Shown: positions 36,463-44,789 of the stretch, one piece after another | Position numbering within the stretch: position 1 is the stretch's first letter | How the letters are laid out: each line of letters begins with the position of its first letter | NCBI GenBank assembly: GCA_035934235.1 | Contig: DASYYB010000039.1 | Span: 74,768-138,767 of the forward strand | Length of the DNA stretch: 64,000 nucleotides | Direction: 5' to 3' | From: REEB95 sp035934235 | GTDB lineage: Bacteria; Pseudomonadota; Alphaproteobacteria; ATCC43930; CGMCC-115725 | Notes under the pieces: model-generated | What the model was told of the DNA's origin: nothing | The model's database searches: none | The model's input: the letters and a program-made list of their open reading frames with translations, nothing else | Program-made: the position numbers and the translations under genes

Positions 36463-36678
36463 TTATCCCCGCCGTTGCCGTAAGTCCGGCCGCGCGACCA
36501 CGCCGCGCTGCTGGGCCGCGACGCCAGTGGGCGTCGGCTTGGCGGTCGGCTCTTCTGGTTCGAGCATGGCGAAGAACCCGGTCGTGACGCCGTTGTTGCC
36601 TGCGCGGTCGTTGACCACCCACCAGTGGATGACCATGACGATGCCGGCCAGTGCGAAGATAAAGAAGATTGCTTCCAT
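36463..36678 (-). CDS. Small single-helix membrane protein, 71 aa, unknown function
   Basis: One N-terminal membrane helix (MEAIFFIFALAGIVMVIHWW), then a cytosolic/periplasmic tail with GVTTGFFAMLEPEEP and a basic C-terminus. AGGTGA lies just upstream of the ATG. It begins 21 bases after the ligase gene on the same strand, so it is probably its operon partner. I know no function; an assembly or stability partner for the ligase is one possibility. Confidence 0.6.
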   Translation of the reverse strand: MEAIFFIFALAGIVMVIHWWVVNDRAGNNGVTTGFFAMLEPEEPTAKPTPTGVAAQQRGVVARPDLRQRRG

Positions 36679-36699
36679 GGATCACCTATCCGGTAAGTC

Positions 36700-38031
36700 T
36701 CAGTCGCCCGCGCCCAACGCTGGTCGCGCGGCGCCAAGCCGCGCACGGGCGGCGGCACGTGCCGCGTCTGGCGAGAACAGCAGCCGCTTCGACTCGGGCG
36801 CGAGTTCGGCCACCACGATCCGCCGCGTCGCCGCCAGCATGACCAGCAGCGTGAAGTAGAAGTCCCAGTACGACAGCGACAGGAACGAGCCGCCGACATA
36901 GAAGCCGACGAGACCGACCATCGACATGTGCGCGATGTCGTTCGCCCATTTGAGCTTGGGCACGTTCTTGGTTCGTCGAATGATGTAGCGACAGTTCTGA
37001 ATGGCGACGATCGCCAGTGCGATCCAGAAGAACAGTGCCGGGAAGCCGTTCTCGCCCAGCACCTCGAACCAGATGCTGTGCACCGCGCGCGCCGTCGTGC
37101 CCGGCGAATATTTGTCCATCACCGTCTGGATATACGGACCCTTGAAGCCGACGCCGACGAGCGGCCGCGCCAGCGCCATCTTGGTCGCCGCTTCCCACAT
37201 CTCGATGCGGCCTTCGGCCGACGTGTCCTGCTGGTAGGTCTTAATGGTCTGAATGCGCTCGACCCATTGCGACGGCATGAAGCTGATCGAGAAGGCGAGG
37301 GCGACGACGATAATGACGCCGGACATCACCTTGCGCTTCGAGTGCTGCAACAGGAAGGGCAGCATGGCGATAAGCGCCAGGAACGATCCGCGCGAATACG
37401 ACGCCAGCACCGACAGCAGGCACAGGCCCATGGCCACGCGCGATCCCATGCGCAACAGGTTGTTCTTCGATTGGCGGCCGAGATAATTGATCAGCGGCAG
37501 TAGCACCACGAGTGCAGCGGCGATCTGGTTGTTGTCGCCGATGACGGTTTGCGCCGGGCCCCAGATGCGGTAGTTGCCGCCGGTGACCAGCGCGAATATG
37601 CCGCCTTTGATGCCATAGAACGCGACGGCGATCACCATCACCCACATCAGCGCGTGGATGCGCACGCGGTTGGTGAGGAGCGCGGCGGTGACGAAGACGT
37701 AGATCATCGCCTTGGTGGTCAACCACCATTTCGGCCAGGCTTCGTCGGGGACGATCGCGAAATACGTCGCGATGGTGTAGGCGACAATAAAGCCCGCCAG
37801 AAGCCACGTCGTCGCGTCGTTCGGGATCTTGCGACGTTCGACCACTAGCCAACCAAGGATGCCGGTCAATCCGACGACGAGCGCGAACGGGACCGCGTCG
37901 CTGATGCCCCAGGTCAAGCGTTGGGGGCTGCCGAATGAGATGTACGACCAGACTAGCACGGCGACGAACGGCGAGAAGAACGCCGCTGGCAGCATGGCGA
38001 AGATCGCAGTGGTGAAGAACAGTGAGCGCAT
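36700..38031 (-). CDS. O-antigen-ligase-type protein, exosortase A system-associated, 443 aa
   Basis: Multi-spanning inner-membrane protein of the Wzy/WaaL family in the form associated with exosortase A (TIGR03097-like, putative O-glycosylation ligase). Start at ATG 38029-38031 (AGGGA eight bases upstream); the longer frame is an artefact running through the flippase gene. Features: FFSPFVAVLVWSYISFGSPQ (DUF5935-like start), GDNNQIAAALVVLLPLINYL, the Wzy_C region LASYSRGSFLALIAM and the large periplasmic loop ending ARAVHSIWFEVLGENGFPAL. Likely polymerises the EPS or links sugar chains to PEP-CTERM proteins; both are family-based inferences. Confidence 0.9.
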   Translation of the reverse strand: MRSLFFTTAIFAMLPAAFFSPFVAVLVWSYISFGSPQRLTWGISDAVPFALVVGLTGILGWLVVERRKIPNDATTWLLAGFIVAYTIATYFAIVPDEAWPKWWLTTKAMIYVFVTAALLTNRVRIHALMWVMVIAVAFYGIKGGIFALVTGGNYRIWGPAQTVIGDNNQIAAALVVLLPLINYLGRQSKNNLLRMGSRVAMGLCLLSVLASYSRGSFLALIAMLPFLLQHSKRKVMSGVIIVVALAFSISFMPSQWVERIQTIKTYQQDTSAEGRIEMWEAATKMALARPLVGVGFKGPYIQTVMDKYSPGTTARAVHSIWFEVLGENGFPALFFWIALAIVAIQNCRYIIRRTKNVPKLKWANDIAHMSMVGLVGFYVGGSFLSLSYWDFYFTLLVMLAATRRIVVAELAPESKRLLFSPDAARAAARARLGAARPALGAGD

Positions 38032-38042
38032 GGACGGGTCCC

Positions 38043-39590
38043 TCAGCTCCTGGCGTGCAGCCAGCCGTGCGGCATGAAACGGCCCGCCGCTTCGGCGGCG
38101 GTCTTGATCAGGTGGTGTTCGGCACCGGCCGGTTCGCCGGACAGGCGCCAGACGACGAATTGGGTGCCGATGTGTGTCAGGCCACCGGCCAGGGCGAGCG
38201 CGAAGAAGCGCACCAGGCCGACGGCAAACGCACGCGGCTCGGGCCAGAGCTGGCCGAGCCACAGCACAACGGCGGCCATCACCAGCGCCGCGAACGCCGT
38301 GCGCCATACGCCGGCGAGCGCCGCACCGAATTCGATGCCGGCGAGCGGAAAGATGTTGGCCGACCACAGCACCATGTTGAACGCCGCCGTCACCATCATC
38401 GCAAACGCAGCGCCGTTGATGCCGTCGAGCCATGCGCCGAGGATGATCGCCGGAATCCGGATCGACAGTGCGACGGCAAAAACGCCGACGAAGCGGCGCT
38501 GGCGGTGGGTGACGAGATAGAGATTGTGCGTGTAGTGGCCGATCGCGTCGAACAGCGCGGCCAGTGCGCACAGCCGCACCAGCGGAATGGCCGCAACCCA
38601 TTTCCAGCCGAAGAACAGGTCGACGATCGGCTGCGCCAGGAGCGCGATACCGACGGCCATCGGCGTAATCACGGCGACGCTGAGAAACAGGCCGTCGAGC
38701 GTCTGCCGGCGGAGCTGGGGCATGTCGTGAATGGCGCGCGACATGCCGGCGTACATCGGCCCGCGGATGGGCGCGGCGACCTCGCTGGCTGGCAGCGACG
38801 CGACGCGATTGGCGACTTGATAGAGGCCGATCGCCGCCGGTCCGGCGACGCGTCCGGTCAGGAACGTCATCGCATAGGAATCGACGACCCACTCGACGTT
38901 GGCGACCAGCAGCCACTTGGAGAAATCAAACAGCTCGCGCCAGCCAGCCAGGCTGAGACGCGGCCGGTACGGACTCATGGCATAGCTCAGCGCCATCATC
39001 GACAGTCGCGTCGCGGCGATGCCGGCCATCAGCGCCCAGTAGTTGCGCAGCGCAAAGGCCAACGGCAGCGCGACGACGGTGCCGGCGAGCTTGCCGAAGA
39101 TCTGGAAGCGGAAAAAGCGGTCGTATTCGAGCCGGCGCTGAAAATCGACCACGCCGACATTGCTCAGCCCTTGCAGGAGCGTGATACCCGCAAGGACGTA
39201 CGCGAGCGAAACCACGCGCGGGTCGGCGACGAACGCTGCGAGCCAAGGGCCGGACAAGGCGATCGCCAGCGCCATGATCGCGTTGCGCAACAGGCCGAGC
39301 GTCCACGCCGTGTCGTAGTGGATGCGTTGCGGCGCGGCCATGCGCACGAGCCCGGCCTCGAACGAAAGCTCGCCGAGAATCTCGAGAATGGCGAGCGCCG
39401 CGGTGATCAGGCCGACGACGCCGAAATCCGACGGTGCCAGCAGCCGCAACAGGATCAGCGAGCTGACCAAGCCGATCAGGCGGAACGCGCCGCGCAAGGC
39501 GATCATGAAAACGGCGCTGCGCGCGATCTTGCGGCCGAGCGATGCGTCGGTCGGCACCGGACCAGCGATCGTCGCCGGCGCGTCGGTCAT
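38043..39590 (-). CDS. Second polysaccharide flippase (Wzx-like), 515 aa
   Basis: Start at ATG 39588-39590; the frame continues upstream but only into the intergenic region. N-terminal hydrophilic 20 residues, then about twelve to fourteen helices (FMIALRGAFRLIGLVSSLIL, LLRLLAPSDFGVVGLITAAL). RVAGPAAIGLYQVANRVASL parallels the sibling flippase. Twelve bases before the ligase gene and same strand. Divergent from the GT2 gene across a region carrying paired GTTAAC sites. Why the cluster keeps two flippases is unclear: two glycan types, or one for lipid-linked oligosaccharide used by the ligase. Confidence 0.88.
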   Translation of the reverse strand: MTDAPATIAGPVPTDASLGRKIARSAVFMIALRGAFRLIGLVSSLILLRLLAPSDFGVVGLITAALAILEILGELSFEAGLVRMAAPQRIHYDTAWTLGLLRNAIMALAIALSGPWLAAFVADPRVVSLAYVLAGITLLQGLSNVGVVDFQRRLEYDRFFRFQIFGKLAGTVVALPLAFALRNYWALMAGIAATRLSMMALSYAMSPYRPRLSLAGWRELFDFSKWLLVANVEWVVDSYAMTFLTGRVAGPAAIGLYQVANRVASLPASEVAAPIRGPMYAGMSRAIHDMPQLRRQTLDGLFLSVAVITPMAVGIALLAQPIVDLFFGWKWVAAIPLVRLCALAALFDAIGHYTHNLYLVTHRQRRFVGVFAVALSIRIPAIILGAWLDGINGAAFAMMVTAAFNMVLWSANIFPLAGIEFGAALAGVWRTAFAALVMAAVVLWLGQLWPEPRAFAVGLVRFFALALAGGLTHIGTQFVVWRLSGEPAGAEHHLIKTAAEAAGRFMPHGWLHARS

Positions 39591-39691
39591 GGCGTCCGCA
39601 CGGCCGGACCAACCGGCACGCCGTCCTTCGCCCTCGTCGAATGCATCAAAACCCCTGGAAAAACCGGCCTTTTTATACCGCGAAAGCCCTA

Positions 39692-39754
39692 AATTTCCGG
39701 TTACTGCCAGAGGGTTAACGCGCGTTCGGATCAACGCTCTGTTAACTGGAAATT
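39692..39754. promoter_or_regulatory. Inverted repeat and paired GTTAAC sites between divergent EPS units
   Basis: AATTTCCGGTTA (39692-39703) is matched by TAACTGGAAATT (39743-39754), reverse complementary at 11 of 12 positions. Inside and at the right arm lie GTTAAC palindromes at 39714-39719 and 39741-39746, 27 bases start to start, with CGTTCG between them. The region separates the second flippase from the GT2-led unit and is a candidate shared operator. Confidence 0.45.
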
Positions 39755-39837
39755 CGTCGCTGACGGCGACAATTGCGACGGCGCGAAAGTCGCTTTCCCG
39801 CGCCGGTTTTCGCCTGCGCACGAGAGACCATCCGCCG

Positions 39838-40794
39838 ATGTCGCCAGCCCGTTCCGCATTCGCCGTCCGACCCGTCGCGCCGTCCGCGCCGGCGCGGCCG
39901 CTGGTCTCAATCGTGATTCCGATGTTTAACGCCGCATTAACCGTGCGCCGCGCCCTCGATTCGGTATGCGCGCAAACTCATGCCGAATGGGAAGCGATCT
40001 GCGTCGATGACGCGAGCACCGACGATACGGTGGCGTGCGTTACGGCGGTCGACGATCCGCGGATCCGCGTCATCCGGCTCGATGCTAGCGTTGGCCCAGG
40101 CGCGGCACGCAATGTCGGCATCGCCGCTACCAAGGGCGCCTTGGTCGCCTTTCTCGACGCCGACGACGAGTGGCTGCCCGACAAACTCCTGCGTCAAGTC
40201 GCGCTGTTCGAAGCCGATGCCGGTCTGGCGTTGGCGGTGACCGACATGCGCGTCAAAACCGTCGACGGTCGCGACGGCACGTCGGTCTATACGCGGCAAT
40301 CGCCGGTCTCCGGCGCCGAAGCGTGGAAGACGTTGCTCGCCTCGTCGTTCGTCGCGACCTCGGCGGCGATGACGCGGCGTGCCTTGCTTGAATCCGTCGG
40401 CGGGTTCGACCCCAAACTCGTCACCGGCGAGGATCAGGATCTGTTTATCCGTCTGGCCATGACCGGCCGGGTACATGCGCTTCCCGAAGCGCTTGGGATT
40501 TATTACTGGATGCCGCACAGCTATTCGACCGGTCACGCCGCGCGCCAAGCCGCGGACGTCATCGCTATGGTGCGCGTGCATTTGCGGCGGTTGGCCGATC
40601 GGCTGTCGCCGGCAGAGCGGCGGGGCATCCTTGGCCGCCGTTTCGAACGGCTCGGCGCCAATCTGTTGGATTCGGGCGCGCGCTTCCGCGGCGCGTGGCT
40701 CCTGATGCGGGCTGCGGCACTGGGTCGCAATCCGCTGCACAATCTCGCCGCCATCCCGCGCCGTCTGGTGCGGAGTGCAGGACCGCGGCGATGA
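39838..40794 (+). CDS. Family 2 glycosyltransferase, 318 aa
   Basis: Inverting GT-A enzyme that adds a sugar in EPS assembly. ATG 39838; GT2 signature PLVSIVIPMFNAALTVRRAL at about residue 22, EAICVDDASTDDT, GAARNVGIAATKGALVAFLD, the DxD metal motif DADDEW, and FDPKLVTGEDQDLFIRLA (the acceptor-site ED). Starts the second + strand unit of the cluster; its stop overlaps the next start (ATGA). Confidence 0.92.
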   Translation: MSPARSAFAVRPVAPSAPARPLVSIVIPMFNAALTVRRALDSVCAQTHAEWEAICVDDASTDDTVACVTAVDDPRIRVIRLDASVGPGAARNVGIAATKGALVAFLDADDEWLPDKLLRQVALFEADAGLALAVTDMRVKTVDGRDGTSVYTRQSPVSGAEAWKTLLASSFVATSAAMTRRALLESVGGFDPKLVTGEDQDLFIRLAMTGRVHALPEALGIYYWMPHSYSTGHAARQAADVIAMVRVHLRRLADRLSPAERRGILGRRFERLGANLLDSGARFRGAWLLMRAAALGRNPLHNLAAIPRRLVRSAGPRR

Positions 40795-41798
40795 GCACGC
40801 AAGTCGTGGCCACACTGCGGCCAGAGGACGTGCTTCGGCTTCTGGCGGGTCGCCGTTTCGGCGACATCAAGCTCGATGGATGTCGCGTCGTCGGCCCGGT
40901 CCAGTTCGGCCCGCGGTCGCGGTTGTTCCGTTGCACCGGTGGTGAAATCGCCGGCGCGATGGTGCTCAAATTCTGCCTGACCGCGGACGGCGAGCGGGAC
41001 TTCACGACGGCGCTGTGGCAACACGCTGCGCTCGAGCGTATCGTGGGCTTGGCGGCGCGCAGCGGGACGCCGGTCCGGGTCGTGCGCCCGCTCGGCTTGG
41101 TCGAAGAGCACGCCTGTTTGGCGACGGAGTGGGTCGAAGGTCGTCCCGTCGCGGCGACACTCGGCGGTTCGATGGTCAGCGAAGCCGAAATCCGTGACAG
41201 CGCCAACGCCGCCGGACGTTGGCTACGCGGTTTCCACGCCATGCATCGGCTCGCCGACCGGCCGATGAGTTGCGCGGTAATGCTGGCCAACCTCGAACAG
41301 CAAACGCTGGCTGTCCGTGCCTTGGCGTCGAACCGGCACTTTGCCGCCGGCCAGGCGGCGCTTGCGCAGACGGCCACGGTCGTGGCGGCGATCCCGGTGC
41401 CGATCGCGCACCACCACGGCGATTTCAAGGCCGAAAATCTACTGATGACGGATGATGGGCTGGTCGGCTTTGACATTACCGCCCACTGGGACGACGCCGT
41501 GATGCTCGACCTGGCGCAGTTCCTCCGCGATCTAACGTTCTGCGCCTGGCGGCCGTCGGGCTGGTTGCTCGGACGGCGCCATCGGCTGATCGCCGAAGCG
41601 TTCCTCGATGGCTACGGCGCTGCCGGCCATCCGGCATGGCAGAGCCCGCTGCGCTGGGCGCAACTGCATGGTCTGCTGCGTTTCTGGATTGAAGTCGCTT
41701 CGGTGCTGGCCGATCCGATCCGCAATTCCTACGCGCGCTATCGTTTCGAACAATGCGTCGCGGCGGCGACCGACGCCTTGCTGGCTGCCAGCGGGTGA
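40791..41798 (+). CDS. APH-fold phosphotransferase, 335 aa
   Basis: Protein-kinase-like small-molecule phosphotransferase. Catalytic loop HHHGDFKAENLLM at about 205 (HGDxxxxN) and metal-binding GFDITAHWDDAVMLDLAQFL are intact; a nucleotide-binding Lys is in AMVLKFCL. Four-base overlap with the GT2 gene and near-overlap with the methyltransferase place it in the EPS operon, so it probably phosphorylates a sugar or lipid-sugar intermediate, or a lipopolysaccharide-core-like residue. Resistance to an aminoglycoside is less likely in this context. Confidence 0.82.
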   Translation: MSTQVVATLRPEDVLRLLAGRRFGDIKLDGCRVVGPVQFGPRSRLFRCTGGEIAGAMVLKFCLTADGERDFTTALWQHAALERIVGLAARSGTPVRVVRPLGLVEEHACLATEWVEGRPVAATLGGSMVSEAEIRDSANAAGRWLRGFHAMHRLADRPMSCAVMLANLEQQTLAVRALASNRHFAAGQAALAQTATVVAAIPVPIAHHHGDFKAENLLMTDDGLVGFDITAHWDDAVMLDLAQFLRDLTFCAWRPSGWLLGRRHRLIAEAFLDGYGAAGHPAWQSPLRWAQLHGLLRFWIEVASVLADPIRNSYARYRFEQCVAAATDALLAASG

Positions 41799-41803
41799 CC
41801 GAG

Positions 41804-42478
41804 ATGGACAATCTGCATTACGGCAAAGCCTGGGACCCGACGCGTCATTACCAAGACGCCGCGGTCGCGGACGACTATGACCGCGCGCGGTTCTCGAGCC
41901 TCGCCGGCCGCGTGTTCAATTTTCTTGATCGGCGCGCTGTCCGTCGGGCGCTGGCCGATCTGCCGGCCGTCTCGACGCTGGCTGATGTGCCCTGTGGCAC
42001 CGGCCGGCTGGCGGATGTCGCACTGACGCTCGGCTTTTTGGTCCACGGCGTCGACATCGCACCCGCCATGCTGGCCGTTGCGCGCCGCTGCCTGGCGGCC
42101 TTCGGCGCCCGCTTCACGACCGCCGTCGCGGACATCCAGTCGCTCGATCCGGCACGGCAGTTCGATGCCGTGCTGTCGGCCCGGTTTCTGATGCACTTTC
42201 CGCCGGATGAGCAGCAGACGTTGATCGGCACGCTGGGGCGCCTTGCGCGCCGGCGCCTGGTCTTGACGCATGGAATCGATACGGCGCTGCATCGCCGGCG
42301 TCGCGCCCTGAAACGCACGATCGGCTGGTTCCAGAATCCAGCGGCCTTTCCGGTGACCGAAGCGCGCCTGGCACAAATGTTGGTGGCGGCGGGCTTTCGC
42401 GAAGTCCGCCGCTATCGCATTCTGCCGGTCTTGAGCGAAGCGGTCGTGGTCGTCGCCGAACGGGCAGGGACGCCATGA
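41804..42478 (+). CDS. SAM-dependent methyltransferase, 224 aa
   Basis: Class I methyltransferase. I start at ATG 41804 (GGTGA six bases before) rather than the GTG at 41795. SAM-binding motif LADVPCGTGRLADVAL near 60, acidic loop VHGVDIAPAML, post-motif FDAVLSARFLMHFPPDEQQ. Within the same operon as glycosyltransferases; probably O- or N-methylates the sugar or caps the chain end. Overlaps the following gene by four bases. Confidence 0.88.
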   Translation: MDNLHYGKAWDPTRHYQDAAVADDYDRARFSSLAGRVFNFLDRRAVRRALADLPAVSTLADVPCGTGRLADVALTLGFLVHGVDIAPAMLAVARRCLAAFGARFTTAVADIQSLDPARQFDAVLSARFLMHFPPDEQQTLIGTLGRLARRRLVLTHGIDTALHRRRRALKRTIGWFQNPAAFPVTEARLAQMLVAAGFREVRRYRILPVLSEAVVVVAERAGTP

Positions 42479-43704
42479 TTCGACGGTATCTCGCGCCCGA
42501 CGCGGGCGGCGCCGGCGCGGCGCCGAAAATCCGCATCCTGACCTTCACGACGCTCTATCCGAACGCAGCGCAATCTAATCACGGCATCTTCGTCGAGAAC
42601 CGGCTGCGTCACCTGGTGGCGAGCGGCCGCGTCGCGGCGCGGGTGCTCGCGCCGGTGCCGTGGTTTCCGTCACGCCATCGCATCTTCGGCAGCTATGCGC
42701 GCTATGCCGACGTACCGGCGGAGGAAATCCGCCACGATCTCGCGATCGTCCATCCGCACTATCTCGTGGTGCCGAAGCTCGGCATGAGTCTGACCCCGTT
42801 GTCGTTGTTCGCCGCCGCTTTGCCCGCGGCCCGTCGTCTCGCCGCGACGCAGGATTTCGATCTGATCGATGCCCACTATGCCTATCCCGACGGCGTCGCC
42901 GCGGCGATGCTCGGCCGCGCTCTGGGTAAGCCGGTGGTGATCACGGCGCGCGGCACCGACGTCAACCTGATACCGCGTCACCTTGCAGCACGCCGCATGA
43001 TCCGATGGGCGGCGGCGCGCGCCGCGGCGATGATCACCGTTGCCGACGTGCTCAAAACGTCGCTGGTCAAGCTTGGCGTGCCGGCGGATCACGTCACGAC
43101 GCTGCGTAACGGCGTCGATCTGACGTTGTTTCGGCCGCAGAATCGCACCGCGGCATGGCGCGCGTACGAATTCGAGGGCAAGACGCTGCTGTCGGTCGGC
43201 CATCTCATCAAGCGCAAGGGCCACCACCATGTCATCACGGCGCTGCGACGGTTGCCGGCCTTCACGCTCGCGATTGCCGGCGAAGGGCCGGAACGCGGCG
43301 CGCTCGAAGCGCTGGCGCGGCAGCTCGGCGTTGCGTCGCGCGTCCGCTTCCTCGGCGCTTTGCCGCATGATGCGCTGCCGTCGTTCTATTCGGCCGCCGA
43401 CGCGCTGGTGTTGGCGTCGTCGCGCGAAGGTTGGCCCAACGTCCTGCTCGAGGCCATGGCCTGTGGCACGCCGGTCATCGCGTCGAACGCCTGGGGCAAT
43501 CCCGAGATCGTCGCCGATCCGGCAGCCGGCGTGCTGATGGAACAGATCAGCGCCGACGGCGTCGCCGAGGCGGTATGCCGTCTGTTCACGACGCCACCGA
43601 CGCGCGTCGCGACCCGCAGCTACGCCGAACGCTTTTCGTGGGATGCGACGACCGAGGGCCAATTGCGATTGTTCGACGATATTTTGACGGGAGCGACACC
43701 GTGA
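42475..43704 (+). CDS. Family 4 glycosyltransferase, 409 aa
   Basis: Retaining GT-B enzyme. Typical: LTFTTLYPNAAQSNHGIFVE at the start, FDLIDAHYAYPDGVAAAML, VVITARGTDVNLIPRH, LRNGVDLTLFRP, LLSVGHLIKRKGHHHVI, and the donor site SREGWPNVLLEAMACGTPVI. ATG overlaps the methyltransferase stop. Belongs to the EPS glycan-assembly unit. Confidence 0.93.
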   Translation: MIRRYLAPDAGGAGAAPKIRILTFTTLYPNAAQSNHGIFVENRLRHLVASGRVAARVLAPVPWFPSRHRIFGSYARYADVPAEEIRHDLAIVHPHYLVVPKLGMSLTPLSLFAAALPAARRLAATQDFDLIDAHYAYPDGVAAAMLGRALGKPVVITARGTDVNLIPRHLAARRMIRWAAARAAAMITVADVLKTSLVKLGVPADHVTTLRNGVDLTLFRPQNRTAAWRAYEFEGKTLLSVGHLIKRKGHHHVITALRRLPAFTLAIAGEGPERGALEALARQLGVASRVRFLGALPHDALPSFYSAADALVLASSREGWPNVLLEAMACGTPVIASNAWGNPEIVADPAAGVLMEQISADGVAEAVCRLFTTPPTRVATRSYAERFSWDATTEGQLRLFDDILTGATP

Positions 43705-44789
43705 CCGCGGCCCATCCGATGCCGGCTGGGGATCGCGCGCCGCTCGCGGCGCGGAACAACAACGGGTCGTTCCGGTTTTTCGACGAGACCATCGTGCCGG
43801 TGTCGATGCCGTCGGACGAGCCGCCGTTGCTCCAGGTCGTCGTCGATACCGAGGAAGAATTCGATTGGTCGCGGCCGTTCAGCCGTCAGACCACGGGCGT
43901 GCGCAACGTCGCGCATCAGCTCAAGACCCAGGCGGTCTTCGAACGCTACGGCGTGAAGCCCACGTACGTCGTCGACTATCCGGTGGCGAGCCAGAGCGTC
44001 GGCTATGGCCCGCTGCGCGAGCTACTTGCCGACGGGCGCTGCGATATCGGCGCGCATTTGCAGCCGTGGGTCAATCCGCCCTTCGTCGAGGACGTCAACT
44101 ACCTGTCGTCGTTTCCCGGCAACCTGCCGCCGGAGATCGAGCGCGAGAAGCTCGCCGTCCTGACCGGGACCATCGAGCGCAATCTCGGCGTGCGCCCGTT
44201 GGTTTATCGCGCCGGTCGCTACGGCCTCGGGCCGCGCAGCCTCCGCTTGCTCGATCGTCTCGGCTACGAGATCGACGCCAGCGTGCTACCCCGCGTCGAC
44301 CTCAGCCGCCGTTTCGGCCCGGATTTCTCCGCGTTCGGACCACAACCGTTCCGCTTCGGCGACGGCGGCCGACGTCTCGGCATTCCTCTGACGGTCGGCC
44401 ATGTCGGCGCGCTCGCCGGGCGTGCCCGGGCGCTTTACCCCTGGCTCGACACGCGTCCGGCCGATCGCTTGATGCTGAAGGCGGCCGCGTCGCGGTTGCG
44501 CCTGATGGAACGCATCCAGCTGTCGCCGGAGGGCTTCACCCTCGTCGAGCAGATGCGGCTGGTGCGTACGCTGCTGGCGCGTGGCCAGCGTGTCTTCAAT
44601 TTGAGCTATCACAGCCCGTCGTTGATGCCGGGTGGCGCGCCTTATGTGCGCGACGACGACGACCTCGCGCATTTCCTCGATCGGCTCGAGGGGCTGCTCG
44701 ACTTCTTCGTCAACCAGGCGAAGGGGCGTTTTGTCACCCCGCTCGAGTTGAAGCGGCACCTCGACAAAACGGCGGCGCCGCGCGACTAG
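43701..44789 (+). CDS. WalW-like polysaccharide-deacetylase-family protein, 362 aa
   Basis: NodB-related protein. GTG start at 43701 (GGGAG upstream, four-base overlap with the GT4 gene). Features: LLQVVVDTEEEFDWSRPFSR with the catalytic-type Asp, DIGAHLQPWVNPPF (metal His), VLTGTIERNLGVRP, YRAGRYGLGPRSLRLL and VFNLSYHSPSLMPG near the end. It lacks a signal peptide and its metal site is variant, so it may act on a precursor or be a lectin-like relative. Ends exactly at prsT: both stops share CTAG. Confidence 0.85.
   Translation: MTAAHPMPAGDRAPLAARNNNGSFRFFDETIVPVSMPSDEPPLLQVVVDTEEEFDWSRPFSRQTTGVRNVAHQLKTQAVFERYGVKPTYVVDYPVASQSVGYGPLRELLADGRCDIGAHLQPWVNPPFVEDVNYLSSFPGNLPPEIEREKLAVLTGTIERNLGVRPLVYRAGRYGLGPRSLRLLDRLGYEIDASVLPRVDLSRRFGPDFSAFGPQPFRFGDGGRRLGIPLTVGHVGALAGRARALYPWLDTRPADRLMLKAAASRLRLMERIQLSPEGFTLVEQMRLVRTLLARGQRVFNLSYHSPSLMPGGAPYVRDDDDLAHFLDRLEGLLDFFVNQAKGRFVTPLELKRHLDKTAAPRD

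Noticed and set aside
38032..38916. Apparent N-terminal extension of the ligase frame
   Set aside because: Arg-rich shadow of the flippase gene; ligase starts at 38031 with a good Shine-Dalgarno.
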